Origin: Siphonodentalium dalli
Taxonomy: Eukaryota; Mollusca; Scaphopoda; Gadilida; Siphonodentaliidae
NCBI GenBank assembly: GCA_032622095.1
Contig: CP136068.1
Span: 5,247,314 to 5,311,313 of the forward strand
Direction of reading: 5' to 3'
DNA length: 64,000 bases
Shown: positions 34,082 through 44,480 of the stretch, piece after piece
Layout: each line of letters opens with the position of its first letter
Position numbering within the stretch: the first letter of the stretch is position 1
Program-made: the position numbers and the translations under genes
The notes under the pieces: generated by a model
Database searches by the model: none
Told to the model about the DNA's origin: nothing
What the model saw: the letters and a program-made list of their open reading frames with translations, nothing else

Positions 34082-36274
34082 GTGTGGTCGTTGGAGAGTT
34101 GAACCCGGAATAAATTGGATACAAGCTGATTTTTGTGTTATTCGACGCGGGAAAACACCAGGAACAACATATCCAAAATCCGCAAAAATCCGCTCATGGG
34201 AAATTCAGGATCCAAGATGGCGTCCATAATGTCTGTCGTTATCGCAAAATACTGAATTTCTGCGGTAGGTGCTCCAATTAATGCCAAATTCGTTATAAAT
34301 TGAAATATATACAAACAATGCTTTGTCGTAAGCCATATCTGTAGAATGTATTTCCCAAAATGGCCGCCAAAATGGACAAAATCGAATGAAATTTACATGT
34401 TGTGCACAATTGAAGAGCTAGTCCTATACGAGTGAACAAACTCTCGAATTATGCGAGGAAGAATGATTTCAAAGTATAAGAGAAACTTTTGATTAGAGAT
34501 GTACGAATTATCTCTGATGTATCTCACGAGAGAGCAAGCGAAACCAGGGTCTTATGCAACGGTTAAATCTTGACTTTTGTACGCCCAGAAACGGAAACAT
34601 AACGCAGTTTTTTCTGTACTGCTTATCTTGAATCGTGTGATATATGTGTAATTAAACAGCTAAATGGGATTTAGTAGAGATGTATTGACTATGGGACCTT
34701 TTTCTAGAAGCAGAAAAATGTGTACTCCGAGCAGTCTCACGAATGTGACCGATCATCATTTATTTTGATATCTACAGCATGAAACATTTAAAAATTAACT
34801 GATATAAAACGGTATGAAAGATATTCATATAGTACTGGGTAAAATGCGTATGTTCTATTGTCCGTGTCTCAAAATAGTAGTCATAGTTGCCTCAGATCAA
34901 GTGATAAAACACGAATATTTCGCTTTTATCACAAGAATGCATGGTGGTATACCATGAACTAAATTTATTAAAACACGAAGGAGTACCATAGACTATCGTC
35001 AATAAATTCTAAACTTGACCAATATTGCCTACATACTCTGTGACAAAGACTGTGTTTATACCTGGAAATTATATTTGGTTGAATTCACCAAGACCACATC
35101 TACGCGAAACTTACTACGTTTTCTTCAACCGCATCACCACGTTTACTCCTTCTCCCTAATGTTACACATAGCTGCTGCACACAGAACCACAATTAATACT
35201 ATTGCGTGAATGTTCAACGTTGAAATAACATCTTAAACGGTGATCACTCGATATTTAGCATGATTATGTGGGTGGTAATGGTAAGATATTTTCAAACAAA
35301 AATATACTGAAAACTAATAGTGTGCATTGCGTAGCTGCATATTCCAGTTGTAAAGTTGTGATTGAAGTAATTTGAACAAAATTGTCTACTAAGAACACGG
35401 TTTGTTAGCAGCATGAAAACTAGTCTTACATACAATGTTTGTTGTACCGTCTCTTTGATCCGGTGAGACACGGTGCTAATCTATTGAAGATATGAGTGTT
35501 TCTTTACAGTATAATAACCATTGCTACAAATATGTATTGTTTAATATCACCGGGAGTGTTGACAATTCCGGAAATATAACTAACATTTAGACAGCTGGAG
35601 TGTGCACTTAAATTTCGGCGTTACATTCAATAATTAATAATCATGCCGAATGAAACTACCATGAACTGTGAGGCGAAACATTAGTTCGTGTGTTGCATGT
35701 CCGATATTATTATTTTTGGACCGACAATTGGATGTTGGATAAGCAGAACACCCAAACTGTAAAGACGCAAATCATTGGGGTTTGACTTGCGGTGCAGTGG
35801 CCGATAAATCCTTCAGATTGATCTATTTAATGATGTGTGTACCTTTAAAGATATTCAACAACCGACTTGTATATTATCAATACATATTTTCACTCCTATG
35901 TGGTTATCCAATATGTTGCTTTCTTTGTTGTATTGCTTGCAGTTGTGGCCATTTTGACAGCCATTTCATGGCCACGATTGTATGATTTTCTGTGCGTGTC
36001 ACTCTATTTGCTCCCGTACTATAATTTAACACAAACTGGTATAACTGCGTAATTCCGATGCCACAATATATCGTATAATGACTTGTTTCGAGAACTGATG
36101 TAGTATAGACAACCATGTTGGACGCCATCTTGGATAACAAAGTTTCCCCATAGCGGATTTTTGCGGATTTTGGATATATTGTTCCTGCGGCTTTTCCGCG
36201 TCGAATGACACCAAAATCAGCTTGTATCCAATTTATTCCGGGTTGATCCCCAAATTCTGCTTCAACGACCACAC
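34082..36274. mobile_element. Non-autonomous TIR element, ~155-bp inverted ends
   Basis: The ends at 34,082-34,240 and 36,120-36,274 are inverted copies. Both begin GTGTGGTCGTTG and share 'cccggaataaattggataca', 'catatccaaaatccgcaaaa' (small differences) and 'ccaagatggcgtcca'. Weaker inverted similarity may extend further inward. The insertion lies within a family C 3' end between TA dinucleotides (34,080-34,081 and 36,275-36,276). The relic at 21,720-21,765 shows the uninterrupted version. TA duplication suggests a Tc1/mariner-type mobiliser, but a 3-bp TWA duplication cannot be excluded. No transposase frame inside; the open frames near 35,780-36,290 overlap the TIR. Confidence 0.75.
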
Positions 36275-36276
36275 TA

Positions 36277-36340
36277 TATGGCTCCACCGGAGACTTCGTC
36301 TCAGGTGAGCTAAAAACTACTGAAATTATTGAATGACTCC
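36277..36340 (+). repeat. Family C 3' terminus (after insertion)
   Basis: It continues 33,000-34,080: 'ccaccggagacttcgtctca' then 'ggtgagctaaaaac', matching 21,738-21,765. A poly-C run follows at about 36,341-36,352. Confidence 0.7.
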
Positions 36341-36352
36341 CCCCCCCCCCCC

Positions 36353-37520
36353 CTTTGGATCCCAGAATGCAACAGGATTCAAACTTTCTTAATGGAAGGG
36401 GAAAAACTCCATCTTTAATATATAGAGTTATTCCCCCTGCATAGAAAATAATATTGCTTTTTACTGCAATCTAGATGACAAAACTCTTTGGCAACTCAAC
36501 AAAAACAACATGTCCACAGTTTATTATACCGGATAAGTTGATAATACAATGTTTTGGAGCTTCCTCTTTCAAATGGAATATAATATGGCATATATTTTAT
36601 ATAATGTAATCTGGGGGTTCAAAAATTAAGTAGTTTATTATTTTATATTCATTTTAGTCTAATTAATTAATTATGAGAAAACAAATTACATCTCATTTAA
36701 CAAATCTGCTAATTCCACCCCCCCCCCCCCCCCCCCAACCCGTGGGGACATCCCTGCAAGAATAGGACATCTGTGATTTATTTGGATGCCTGTGTACATT
36801 TGCCTAACAATATTTCCTTAACCTTGAAAGCCAGTGCATTCTCTTAGGTGAGGCTACCTATGGGACACTCACATATATAAGACAATGCACTGGCATGATA
36901 CTAGTACCTTGTTATAAAATAATAAATATTGGACAAATATTAAAACTAGCTCATTTCTCTTGATCAATGGTCTATTATTTTATATTCATTTTATTTTAGT
37001 ATATTTAATTGGTTTTGGAAAAAAATTACATCTCAATGAACAAATCTAAGAAATTTGCCCCTTCCCCAAACATATGTGGGAACATCCCTGTGAGAATAGG
37101 ACATGTGTGATTTATTTGGATGTCTTACTATATTGGCCTAACAATATTTCCTTGATCTTGAAACCCAGTGCATTCTCTTATATATAGGAGAATACACTGG
37201 TGCAGGGTCTTTATTGCTGTACCAGCATAGTGGTCATGAAATGGTTAATACTAATACTAATAATAAAGGTATAAACTGTCAAACAGTTAGAGTTATATTT
37301 GAGATACATAGGATTAAATTTCATTCAGGCACCTCTCTCGCTCTCTCTCTTAGCCAGGATAAATGTGGATATTGAGATAAAAGTTAATTACTTTATAATG
37401 ACTGGACAAACAGCTGTGAGAAGTAAGGCTGGCCAGTTACTGGCAAGTCATATAACTACAGCTGTAGAAACTTTTAATGGGGGTAAACTTTGCAGGGATC
37501 TGGTGTGAGGTGGCAGGGAC
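36353..37520. other. Intergenic with poly-C runs and foldback relics
   Basis: Poly-C run at about 36,717-36,736. The segments 36,660-36,930 and 36,960-37,240 are related to each other: both carry 'gaacaaatct(g/a)', 'tgtgatttatttggatg', 'cctaacaatatttcctt' and 'ccagtgcattctctta'. They form an old tandem duplication of the foldback family seen at 84-255. The 69-aa frame at 37,299-37,508 has no recognised motif. Confidence 0.55.
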
Positions 37521-37585
37521 ATGCAGTGGTGGTGGGGGTGGCTGGGGAGGGGTGATGACTGGGCGGGGGGGGGGGGTCTGGGGTG
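37521..37585. repeat. G-rich low-complexity tract
   Basis: A 'gtggtgggggtggctgggga' sequence with a run of about ten or more G near 37,565-37,576. Potential G-quadruplex. Confidence 0.8.
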
Positions 37586-37727
37586 TGGTGTGTTTAAAAA
37601 CAAATCAAAGATTCAATTGAACAAATATTTATTTTTATGTTTCAATTTGAAATTAAATATTTTTTGTTTTCAAGTTTTAATTTTTTTTTTTAAATTGAGC
37701 AAGGATTTAAATTAATATATATTTTTA

Positions 37728-38290
37728 AAGAGTTATGTCCCTGGTCCCTGGCTCTGCCCCTATTTGACCTAGTGACCCCATTTGAACAAATCTGAACCCC
37801 AATCACCCAAGGACCCTCCATATTTATATAAGCTAAATCGGTCCAATGGTTCAAAAGAAGAAGTCATTCTAAGAATTACTATGGAGGAATAGAGTTATGG
37901 CCCTGGTTTCTTAACTAATCAACCTGGTGACCTCATTTGAACAAATCTGAATGTGAGTCACCTAGGGAACATCCACACACCAAATATGAACCCATTCGGC
38001 CTAATAGTTCAGGAAAAGTCGTTGTAAGAATTACTATGGAGGAATAGAGTTATGGCCCTGCTTTCGCCACTATTTTACCCAGTGACCTCATTTGAACAAA
38101 TCTGAATGTGATTCACCAAGGGAACATCCACACCAAATATGAACCTGTTACGTCTTACGGTTCTGGAGGAGAAGATGATTCTTGACGGACGTACGGACGC
38201 ACAGACAGACAGACGCCCGAACAGACGGACGCACGGATGAACAGACATGTGCAAAACAGTATACCCCCCTTTTTTAAAAGGGGGTATAAT
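37728..38290 (+). repeat. Family C tandem-core element
   Basis: Three ~180-bp monomers are followed by an extended 'gacggacgtacggacgcaca' tract and the ending 'gtatacccccctttttta' / 'aaaagggggtataa', a small terminal palindrome not seen in the other family C copies. Confidence 0.75.
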
Positions 38291-39153
38291 AATATGTCCA
38301 GTTAGAGGTAGGGAATATGAGCATCAGGACTGAGACTCCAGAATGGCCATGGACATTTCAATATATTACTTCCCAAAGACCTTCCCCCTCCAACCCACAC
38401 ATATGGGTGAGAGAGTATATCATATCACTAAGGTATTGCCTGTCAAAATTGACATGATTTGTGCTGAGTTTGTCTGGGATTTGACGTTTGGTGTATTATA
38501 ATGACTGATGCTGCTGAAAACACATTATATCTGTGAAAATATCGCCAAGACAACCTTTGGAAAATGCTTTATGTATCAGGTCGTCTTGTACCGATTGGCC
38601 GGAAATTGTCGTATTCTACAATGTGCGCAAGACATGCTCACAAGTTGAGGTCAATCAGACATGAGTGAGATATATTTTTAAATGTGCCAAAATTTTGATA
38701 AGAGTTACAGCAGACAAACACTAGTGTTTTATATAGATAAATCATACACAGTTATGCTTTAATTAATCCACCATCCTTAATGAGGTTTGACCACCGGTAT
38801 TACCACTCAACCATGTTCATGCAGTCAACCGAGGTAAGAATACCGCAGCCGAAAGCACTACTACTTCGCATTCGCAATTGGGCCGCCTTCTTTGCGGTAA
38901 CGGATTCGAAAGTCGCGGTCTACCAGCGAAAGTTGGCAGTGACCTTGGTCATCACTTATTTGTTTCGGAAATCAGATGATAATAATAATAATGTCAACTG
39001 CGTGTGAGATGTTGAATGGTGGCGTGTGTGTGGGATATAAAATTGATATTATTGATATATTAAGCACCAAACAAATATCTGTTTCTGATTTGTCGACAGA
39101 TATGGAACAGTGTTTCCTACGTGCATAAAATGTGTGGCACAATTCAAAAGAAA
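38291..39153. other. Intergenic, nothing recognised
   Basis: A plus-strand 75-aa frame at 38,780-39,007 has a short 'aataataataat' run and no domain. Confidence 0.4.
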
Positions 39154-40089
39154 TAAAAGGTCAGCTGACCACAGTGTCCCCCGAAAAAGTGGCAAGTCGA
39201 TGCCGCTTTGTTAAAGAAATGTTTTTGAAATTTTGAAATGTTGAAATTTTCTAAGTCGAAAAGGGTTAATAACTCTGTAAAAAAATAATTTTTCCGTCCT
39301 CTATATACATGTTGCACATCTCCAATATGTGGATAACAATACTCTGAAGTTTCAAATATCTACAATCAAAACTGTAGGAGGAGTTGATTACACCACGAAG
39401 GTACCCTCATACAGAAAATTATAAAAAATGTTGAAATTTTCTAAGTCGAAAAGGGTTAATAACTCTGTCAAAAAAAAAATTTCCGTCATCTATATACATG
39501 TTGCACATCTTCAATATATGGGCAACAATATTCTGAAGTTTCAAATCTCTAGGATGAAAACTGTGGGAGGAGTTGATTACACCATGAAGGTACCTTCATA
39601 CTGAAAATTATAAAAAATGTTGAAATTTTCTAAGTCGAAAAGGGTTAATAACTCTGTCAAAAAATAATTTTTCCGTCATCTATATACATGCTGCACATCT
39701 TCAATATATGAGCAACAATATTCTGAAGTTTCAAATCTCTAGGATGAAAACTGTGGGAGGAGTTGATTACACCATAAAGGTACCCTCATACTGAAAATTA
39801 TAAAAAATGTTGAAATTTTCTAAGTCGAAAAGGGTTAATAACTCTGTCAAAAAATAATTTTTCCGTCATCTATATACATATTGCACATCTTCAATATATG
39901 GGCAACAATATTCTGAAGTTTCAAATCTCTGGGATGAAATCTGTAGGAGGAGATGATTACACCATGAAGGTACTCAAAAGGGTGACTGACGGACAGACGA
40001 ACGAACGGACGGACGAACGGACGGACGAACGGACGGACGGACCCCGTTTCTATAGTCCCCCAAAAATAAAAAATAAATTTTGGGGGACA
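39154..40089 (+). mobile_element. Family B tandem-core element (~190-bp monomers, four copies)
   Basis: After 'aaataaaaggtcagctgacc' and 'tgtcccccgaaaa', four ~190-bp monomers start near 39,243, 39,433, 39,622 and 39,812. Each has 'ctaagtcgaaaagggttaat', 'ttccgtcatctatatacatg' and 'ggaggagttgattacaccat'. A (GACGGACGAAC) tract follows at 39,985-40,040 and the end 'ttttgggggaca' is an inverted match to the start. The layout resembles families A and C but the sequence is unrelated. Open frames at 39,847-40,128 come from the ACGG tract. Confidence 0.8.
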
Positions 40090-40226
40090 ATAATAATCAG
40101 GCATCCGTTACAACATGCGTGTACATAGTTAGGATTAACTTTCCTATTGCTTGTGTCTGTCATCTAATTAGGGAGATTGTTCAAACAGCCCCTGTCCCTG
40201 GTGCTCTTTGTAGATACACTATATAA

Positions 40227-41000
40227 TGAAAGTGTCCATGACCCTGTAGCTCAACTTTGCGAAGTAGTTAAATTTTTGTGATGAGCGATAAATGGAATTA
40301 TTTTGAAATCCAAGATGGCTGCTGGTGGCGATGTTTTTTTTTCTGTCGAAGGCCCCCAAAATTACTTGTTCCCATCTACATGTCAATGTTATCCTCCATG
40401 ACAAATTTCATTTTTCACTTTTAGTCTCTGCCTAAGTATTAAGTCATGCAAGGAGTAAAATCCAAGATGGCTGCTGGCGGCCATGTTTAATGGCGGAATG
40501 ACCTCAAAATGACTCATTCCCATTTACATGTCAATGTTAACATCCATGACAAATTTCATGTTGATCTGACGAAGGGTACGACCTGTAGCCCGGGCCAAAG
40601 AATTTAGTCATGCAAAGAGTAAATATCCAAGATGCTGTCGGTGGCCATGTTTTATGGCCGAATGACCCCTAAATGACTCGTTTCTCATCTACATGTTAAT
40701 TTCAACAGCCATGACTTATATCATAATGATCTGACCAAACGTACGACCTGCAGTCCATGCCAAAGAATTCAGTCATGCAAAGAGTAAAACCCAAGATGGT
40801 TGCCGGCAGCCATGTATTTTTGACCGAATGACCCCAAAATGACTCGTTCCCATCTACACGTCAATTGACATCCACGATCAATTTCATAATGATCCGACCA
40901 AAGGTACAACGTGTAGGCCATGCCAAAGTCATGCAAAGAGTAAATTCCATGATGACTGCCATCGGCAATGTTTTATGAACAAATGACCCCAAATGACAAA
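40227..41000 (+). repeat. Diverged family A element
   Basis: It starts with a corrupted palindrome (AGTGTCCATGACCCT) and 'gtagctcaactttgcgaag'. About four diverged monomers follow ('ccaagatggctgctggtggc', 'caagatgctgtcggtggcc', 'ccaagatggttgccggcagc'). The 3' terminus is missing. Confidence 0.7.
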
Positions 41001-41504
41001 TTTCATGATGATCTGACTGCGATACAAGAAGCGAGTTTTTCAAAAGGGAGATAGGAGGCCAATTTTTCAATAATTGACAATTGTGGTCTTTGGAATTTGG
41101 AATAAGATTTACAATACCCTGCTTCTGTGTGATAAGAGTAGTTCTCAGTCTGAGAAGGATTCATTGAGGGAGTCGGTCACAAGTTGTCTGATGTCTAGCC
41201 AGACAATTTGATTGTCTGGGAAATTTATTATTTTTTGTCTTTTTAAGTAAGTATGTTTGTCAATTCTTGCAAAGTAAATGGACCTTCTATGCTCGATGCT
41301 TCAGAGGATGACAGCTTGGGCTTTGAGTATTACTTAGAAAATTAAGGTCTTATTTTATTTTTTATTACTTGGTTTACGGATTTCCGTACCCAAAACGAGA
41401 GGCCGATCACGATCGGCAGAAGTTTAAGCCATACCTTGGCGATGGTGATCAGCTATTTTCAGTTCGGACGCGAAAATCCATAAGCCATAACTCCGTTTAA
41501 AATA
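41001..41504. other. Intergenic, nothing recognised
   Basis: The stretch near 41,370-41,395 is the reverse complement of a phrase at 21,825-21,850 and 50,957-50,985 ('gtaaaccaagtaataaaa'), so it is part of another dispersed repeat. Confidence 0.45.
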
Positions 41505-41812
41505 AAATAAAAGGTCAGCAGACCACAGTGTCCCCCGACAACATGGCAAGTCAATGCCGCTTTGTTAAAGAAATTAAAAAAAAATGTTGAAATTTCTAAG
41601 TCGAAAAGGGTTAATAACTCCATAAAAAAAATATTAGCTATATAGATGTTGCAAATCACCAACATGTTAGGAACAATATACCAGAGTTTCAAATCTGTAC
41701 ATTTAAAACTGTAGGAGGAGTTGATTACACCATGAAGGTACCCAATCTCGGACGCACGGACGGACGGATGAGGGTCATTTCTATAGTCCTCCGACGGAAA
41801 CGTCGGGGGACA
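41505..41812 (+). mobile_element. Family B element, single monomer
   Basis: Starts 'aaataaaaggtcagcagacc' and 'tgtcccccgaca', has one monomer ('ctaagtcgaaaagggttaat'), a short 'gacgcacggacggacggatg' tract, and ends 'acgtcgggggaca', the inverted counterpart of TGTCCCCCGA. It gives the minimal unit of the family. Confidence 0.75.
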
Positions 41813-42556
41813 AAAAATGGATCAAACCCAAATTAGAACTCTATCTGTATTTTGGGCTAAGAAACTCACATACAAAATTTACAAACATCTCAATAAAATG
41901 AGATATATCAGATTAAAGGTATTTCTACTAATTAATGTTGAGAATTAAGGGTTCATTTTAACCACAAAAATCCATAGAAGTTGTCCCGGTGTCTAGGGTT
42001 TAGATGTTGAATGGCCATGATATCGGGAACATTAATAAACAATAACTATCCTTAGCTTTTGATAACTTTATATGTGTATAAGTCTATCGTGATAAACACA
42101 GCAGGAGCATCGGTAAAAGGTGAACAGGGGTGAATCGTTCGGCCGCCGGAGAGAGTATCTCTCGACGCTAGTAGTTATTACAACGTATGGTGTATCATGC
42201 ATCCTAATAAAGTATGATGTATATGATACACCTACTTTTGACGTGTATCACGCCATCGGTATGGTGGAAGACTCATTGTCTGATCCCTCCAACATATAAG
42301 ATGGTGGTATACAAGTCACATCCAATTTAGAATATGATCTTGATAATTATGCTTCTATTCTATTAGTTATATCTCGATGTGCTGTGTTTATCTATACAAT
42401 ACGTTATAGCAATAACTGGGAACATAATTATATATCAACCGATATCTTCTGTACTATCGGACAAAGTAAAAGGGATATAATAGGAGAATGATTACATAAA
42501 AAATATACAAAAGCATAAAATTGATGACCAGGTGACTCTTTTCATCTATCTGTAAA
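41813..42556. other. Intergenic, nothing recognised
   Basis: No domain-bearing frame. A local 'gtatgatgtatatgatacac' palindromic phrase lies near 42,210-42,230. Confidence 0.4.
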
Positions 42557-42560
42557 GAAG

Positions 42561-43027
42561 TGTGGTGAATGTCGGTTTTGGAGAACTTGGCTTATGTTAA
42601 CTTTCATGTCTGTACGAACAGAGACCAACTGCGTCAATGTAAACAGAACAGCTACAGTGTGTCAGTATGCCGTAATTCGTGACCCAGTGTTGTGACTAGA
42701 GTGGACAAAGCGGACTGCTCATGGAGTTCTACTCAGCACGCAATGTGTGTGAACTGTGACGCGGTCGGCTGACCAGGAGAACAATAACAATTAGACTCGG
42801 CTATCGATCACCGTCGGATGCGGACGTATTTATAACATCACAGTTCCATCATGGAGACACCAAAAGACATTGACGGTGATATTGTTACCATCTTATATAT
42901 CTTCACACAATTAAACATCTCATTATTTTAAACACATCGCTGTCACTTCGGTACGTTTATCCCAAATGAATACAATTAGAACTTTGGTCCATCGCAGCTA
43001 GAAATCATTATAGGCAAAGTTCTAACA
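42561..43027 (+). repeat. 5' LTR (467 bp)
   Basis: Begins TGTGGTGAATGTCGG and ends TTCTAACA, the TG...CA form of LTRs. Its sequence matches 50,306-50,772 except for 'cttcacacaa' versus 'cttcatacaa' and 'gtttatccca' versus 'gtttacccca'. It contains a TATA-like TATTTATAA at 42,827-42,835, the best candidate for the U3 promoter. Confidence 0.95.
42827..42835 (+). promoter_or_regulatory. TATA-like box of 5' LTR
   Basis: TATTTATAA lies 193 bases before the LTR end, in a position suited to a U3 core promoter. The same site is at 50,572-50,580 in the 3' LTR. No experimental support. Confidence 0.5.
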
Positions 43028-43029
43028 AA

Positions 43030-43042
43030 TGGCGCTGCGAGC
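43030..43042 (+). promoter_or_regulatory. Primer-binding site (tRNA-Ser-like)
   Basis: Two bases after the LTR, TGGCGCTGCGAGC would pair with a tRNA ending GCTCGCAGCGCCA. Metazoan tRNA-Ser genes end in very similar sequences (recalled, not searched). Some Ty3/gypsy Mag-clade elements are reported to use tRNA-Ser. Confidence 0.65.
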
Positions 43043-44480
43043 TTGCAATTCGTATTCTGCGTAATATTTGCTCGGTTTGTAGTTGGGGTAAATGGACAAC
43101 GGTAGAATGCGATTGTGACAAGCAATTTCCACGAAATATATTGGGAAATAATGATGAAATTTCTTATTTTGTCGATTTTCTGGTGTTAGAAAATTTTTAC
43201 TGAAGAAATTTTATGTTTTGGTGGTCTTTTTATCTTCTGAATATTCTTCTTGAAATTATTGCTGACTTTGTGAAATGCCGAGCGTGATGAATATTCTGAA
43301 TTTCTGAAAATAGATTTTATTGAGTCTGTGGTTGCATATTTGCAATATTTATTCAGTCATTATTTTCGACTGAAAAGTACCCGGATGCAAATTGTTCTTC
43401 GAATGTATCGATACACGCGGTCAATTGGAATTTGAGATTGAGTGTGCTGTTGGAATCCGTTCGCTAACATTGTAATGATTATGCAGTCTTACTGTGTTAC
43501 AAAAGTGACAAGTGTTTTGAGTTTTGAGATGCTGTTTATTGTCGTTTAGAACGACCCGGTGTGTATTTATTCAGGTGATTAGGTCCGAGAAACGACATTG
43601 TACATGTATCTTTATACTGTATGTTTGCAATCGAAAGTTTATAAATTGTGAGGGGTGTGGGTGTAGGACAGAGGTTTATTTTTGACGTGAAAAGCATTTC
43701 ACGGGGTACCGACGTTGTCAATTTATGAAACTTTGGTTTGATACAGTACGGATAATTTTGTCGTCGCCTAATTATGGGAAATATTTGTTCGATTTAGTGA
43801 TTGGTGCTCGTGTTATGAACAGTAATTTGTTTGCTAACGTTTATGGCCAAAATGTCATTATTTTGGTGAAGTAAAGGACTATTGTTGATTTGAAAATATA
43901 ACCAATTTGGGGTAATACTTGTACCGCTACAGAGTGTTTCAGGGTACGGTTTTGTTGGTATACTTACAAACGCGAAGTGTTACTTACAGGTGATTTGCGG
44001 AGTTTATAATCACTGTTAAATTGGCTATATTGTCTGGCCAAACTGTCAGAATTTTGGTGAAGCGATTGATTTGTTAATATAGCCAATTTGGAGTAATGCT
44101 TGTACCGCTGTGGGGTGTTTCAGTGTACAGTTTTGTTGGGATTGACAAACGCGAAGTGTTACTTACCGTCGAATATAGGTAATGCTTGTACTGCTGTGGA
44201 ATGTTTCAGGGTACAGTTTTGTTTGTATACCTACAAACACGAAGTGTTACTTACAGTCGATTTGTGTAGTTTATATATAGTCACTGTTAAATTGGTTATA
44301 GTTCAAATTTATCAATTAGTGGTACATACTTGTGTCAGCAAACATATAGGTTCATATCAAGTTATACAGACACTCGATCGTGTTGTAATTTGCGATTTAT
44401 TCACTGGAAATTACGGTTGAGTTTTCTTTCGGAGGAAATATTGATTTTCAGAGAAAAAACGTGTCAATAGACTTTGCGTA
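43043..44480 (+). repeat. Long repetitive leader of the LTR element
   Basis: An untranslated leader of about 1.4 kb. From about 43,850 it holds imperfect repeats. The phrase 'taatgcttgtaccgctgtgg' with 'gtgtttcagggtacagtttt' and 'aaacgcgaagtgttactta' occurs at about 43,912, 44,092 and 44,182. A larger ~185-bp period is marked by 'tggccaaa(a/c)tgtca...attttggtgaagc'. The first in-frame ATG of gag follows at 44,481. The leader could house packaging or dimerisation signals (inference). Confidence 0.7.

Noticed and set aside
39847-40128. Frames rich in TDERTDER / RPFVRPFV
   Set aside because: They translate the (GACGGACGAAC)n tract of family B.
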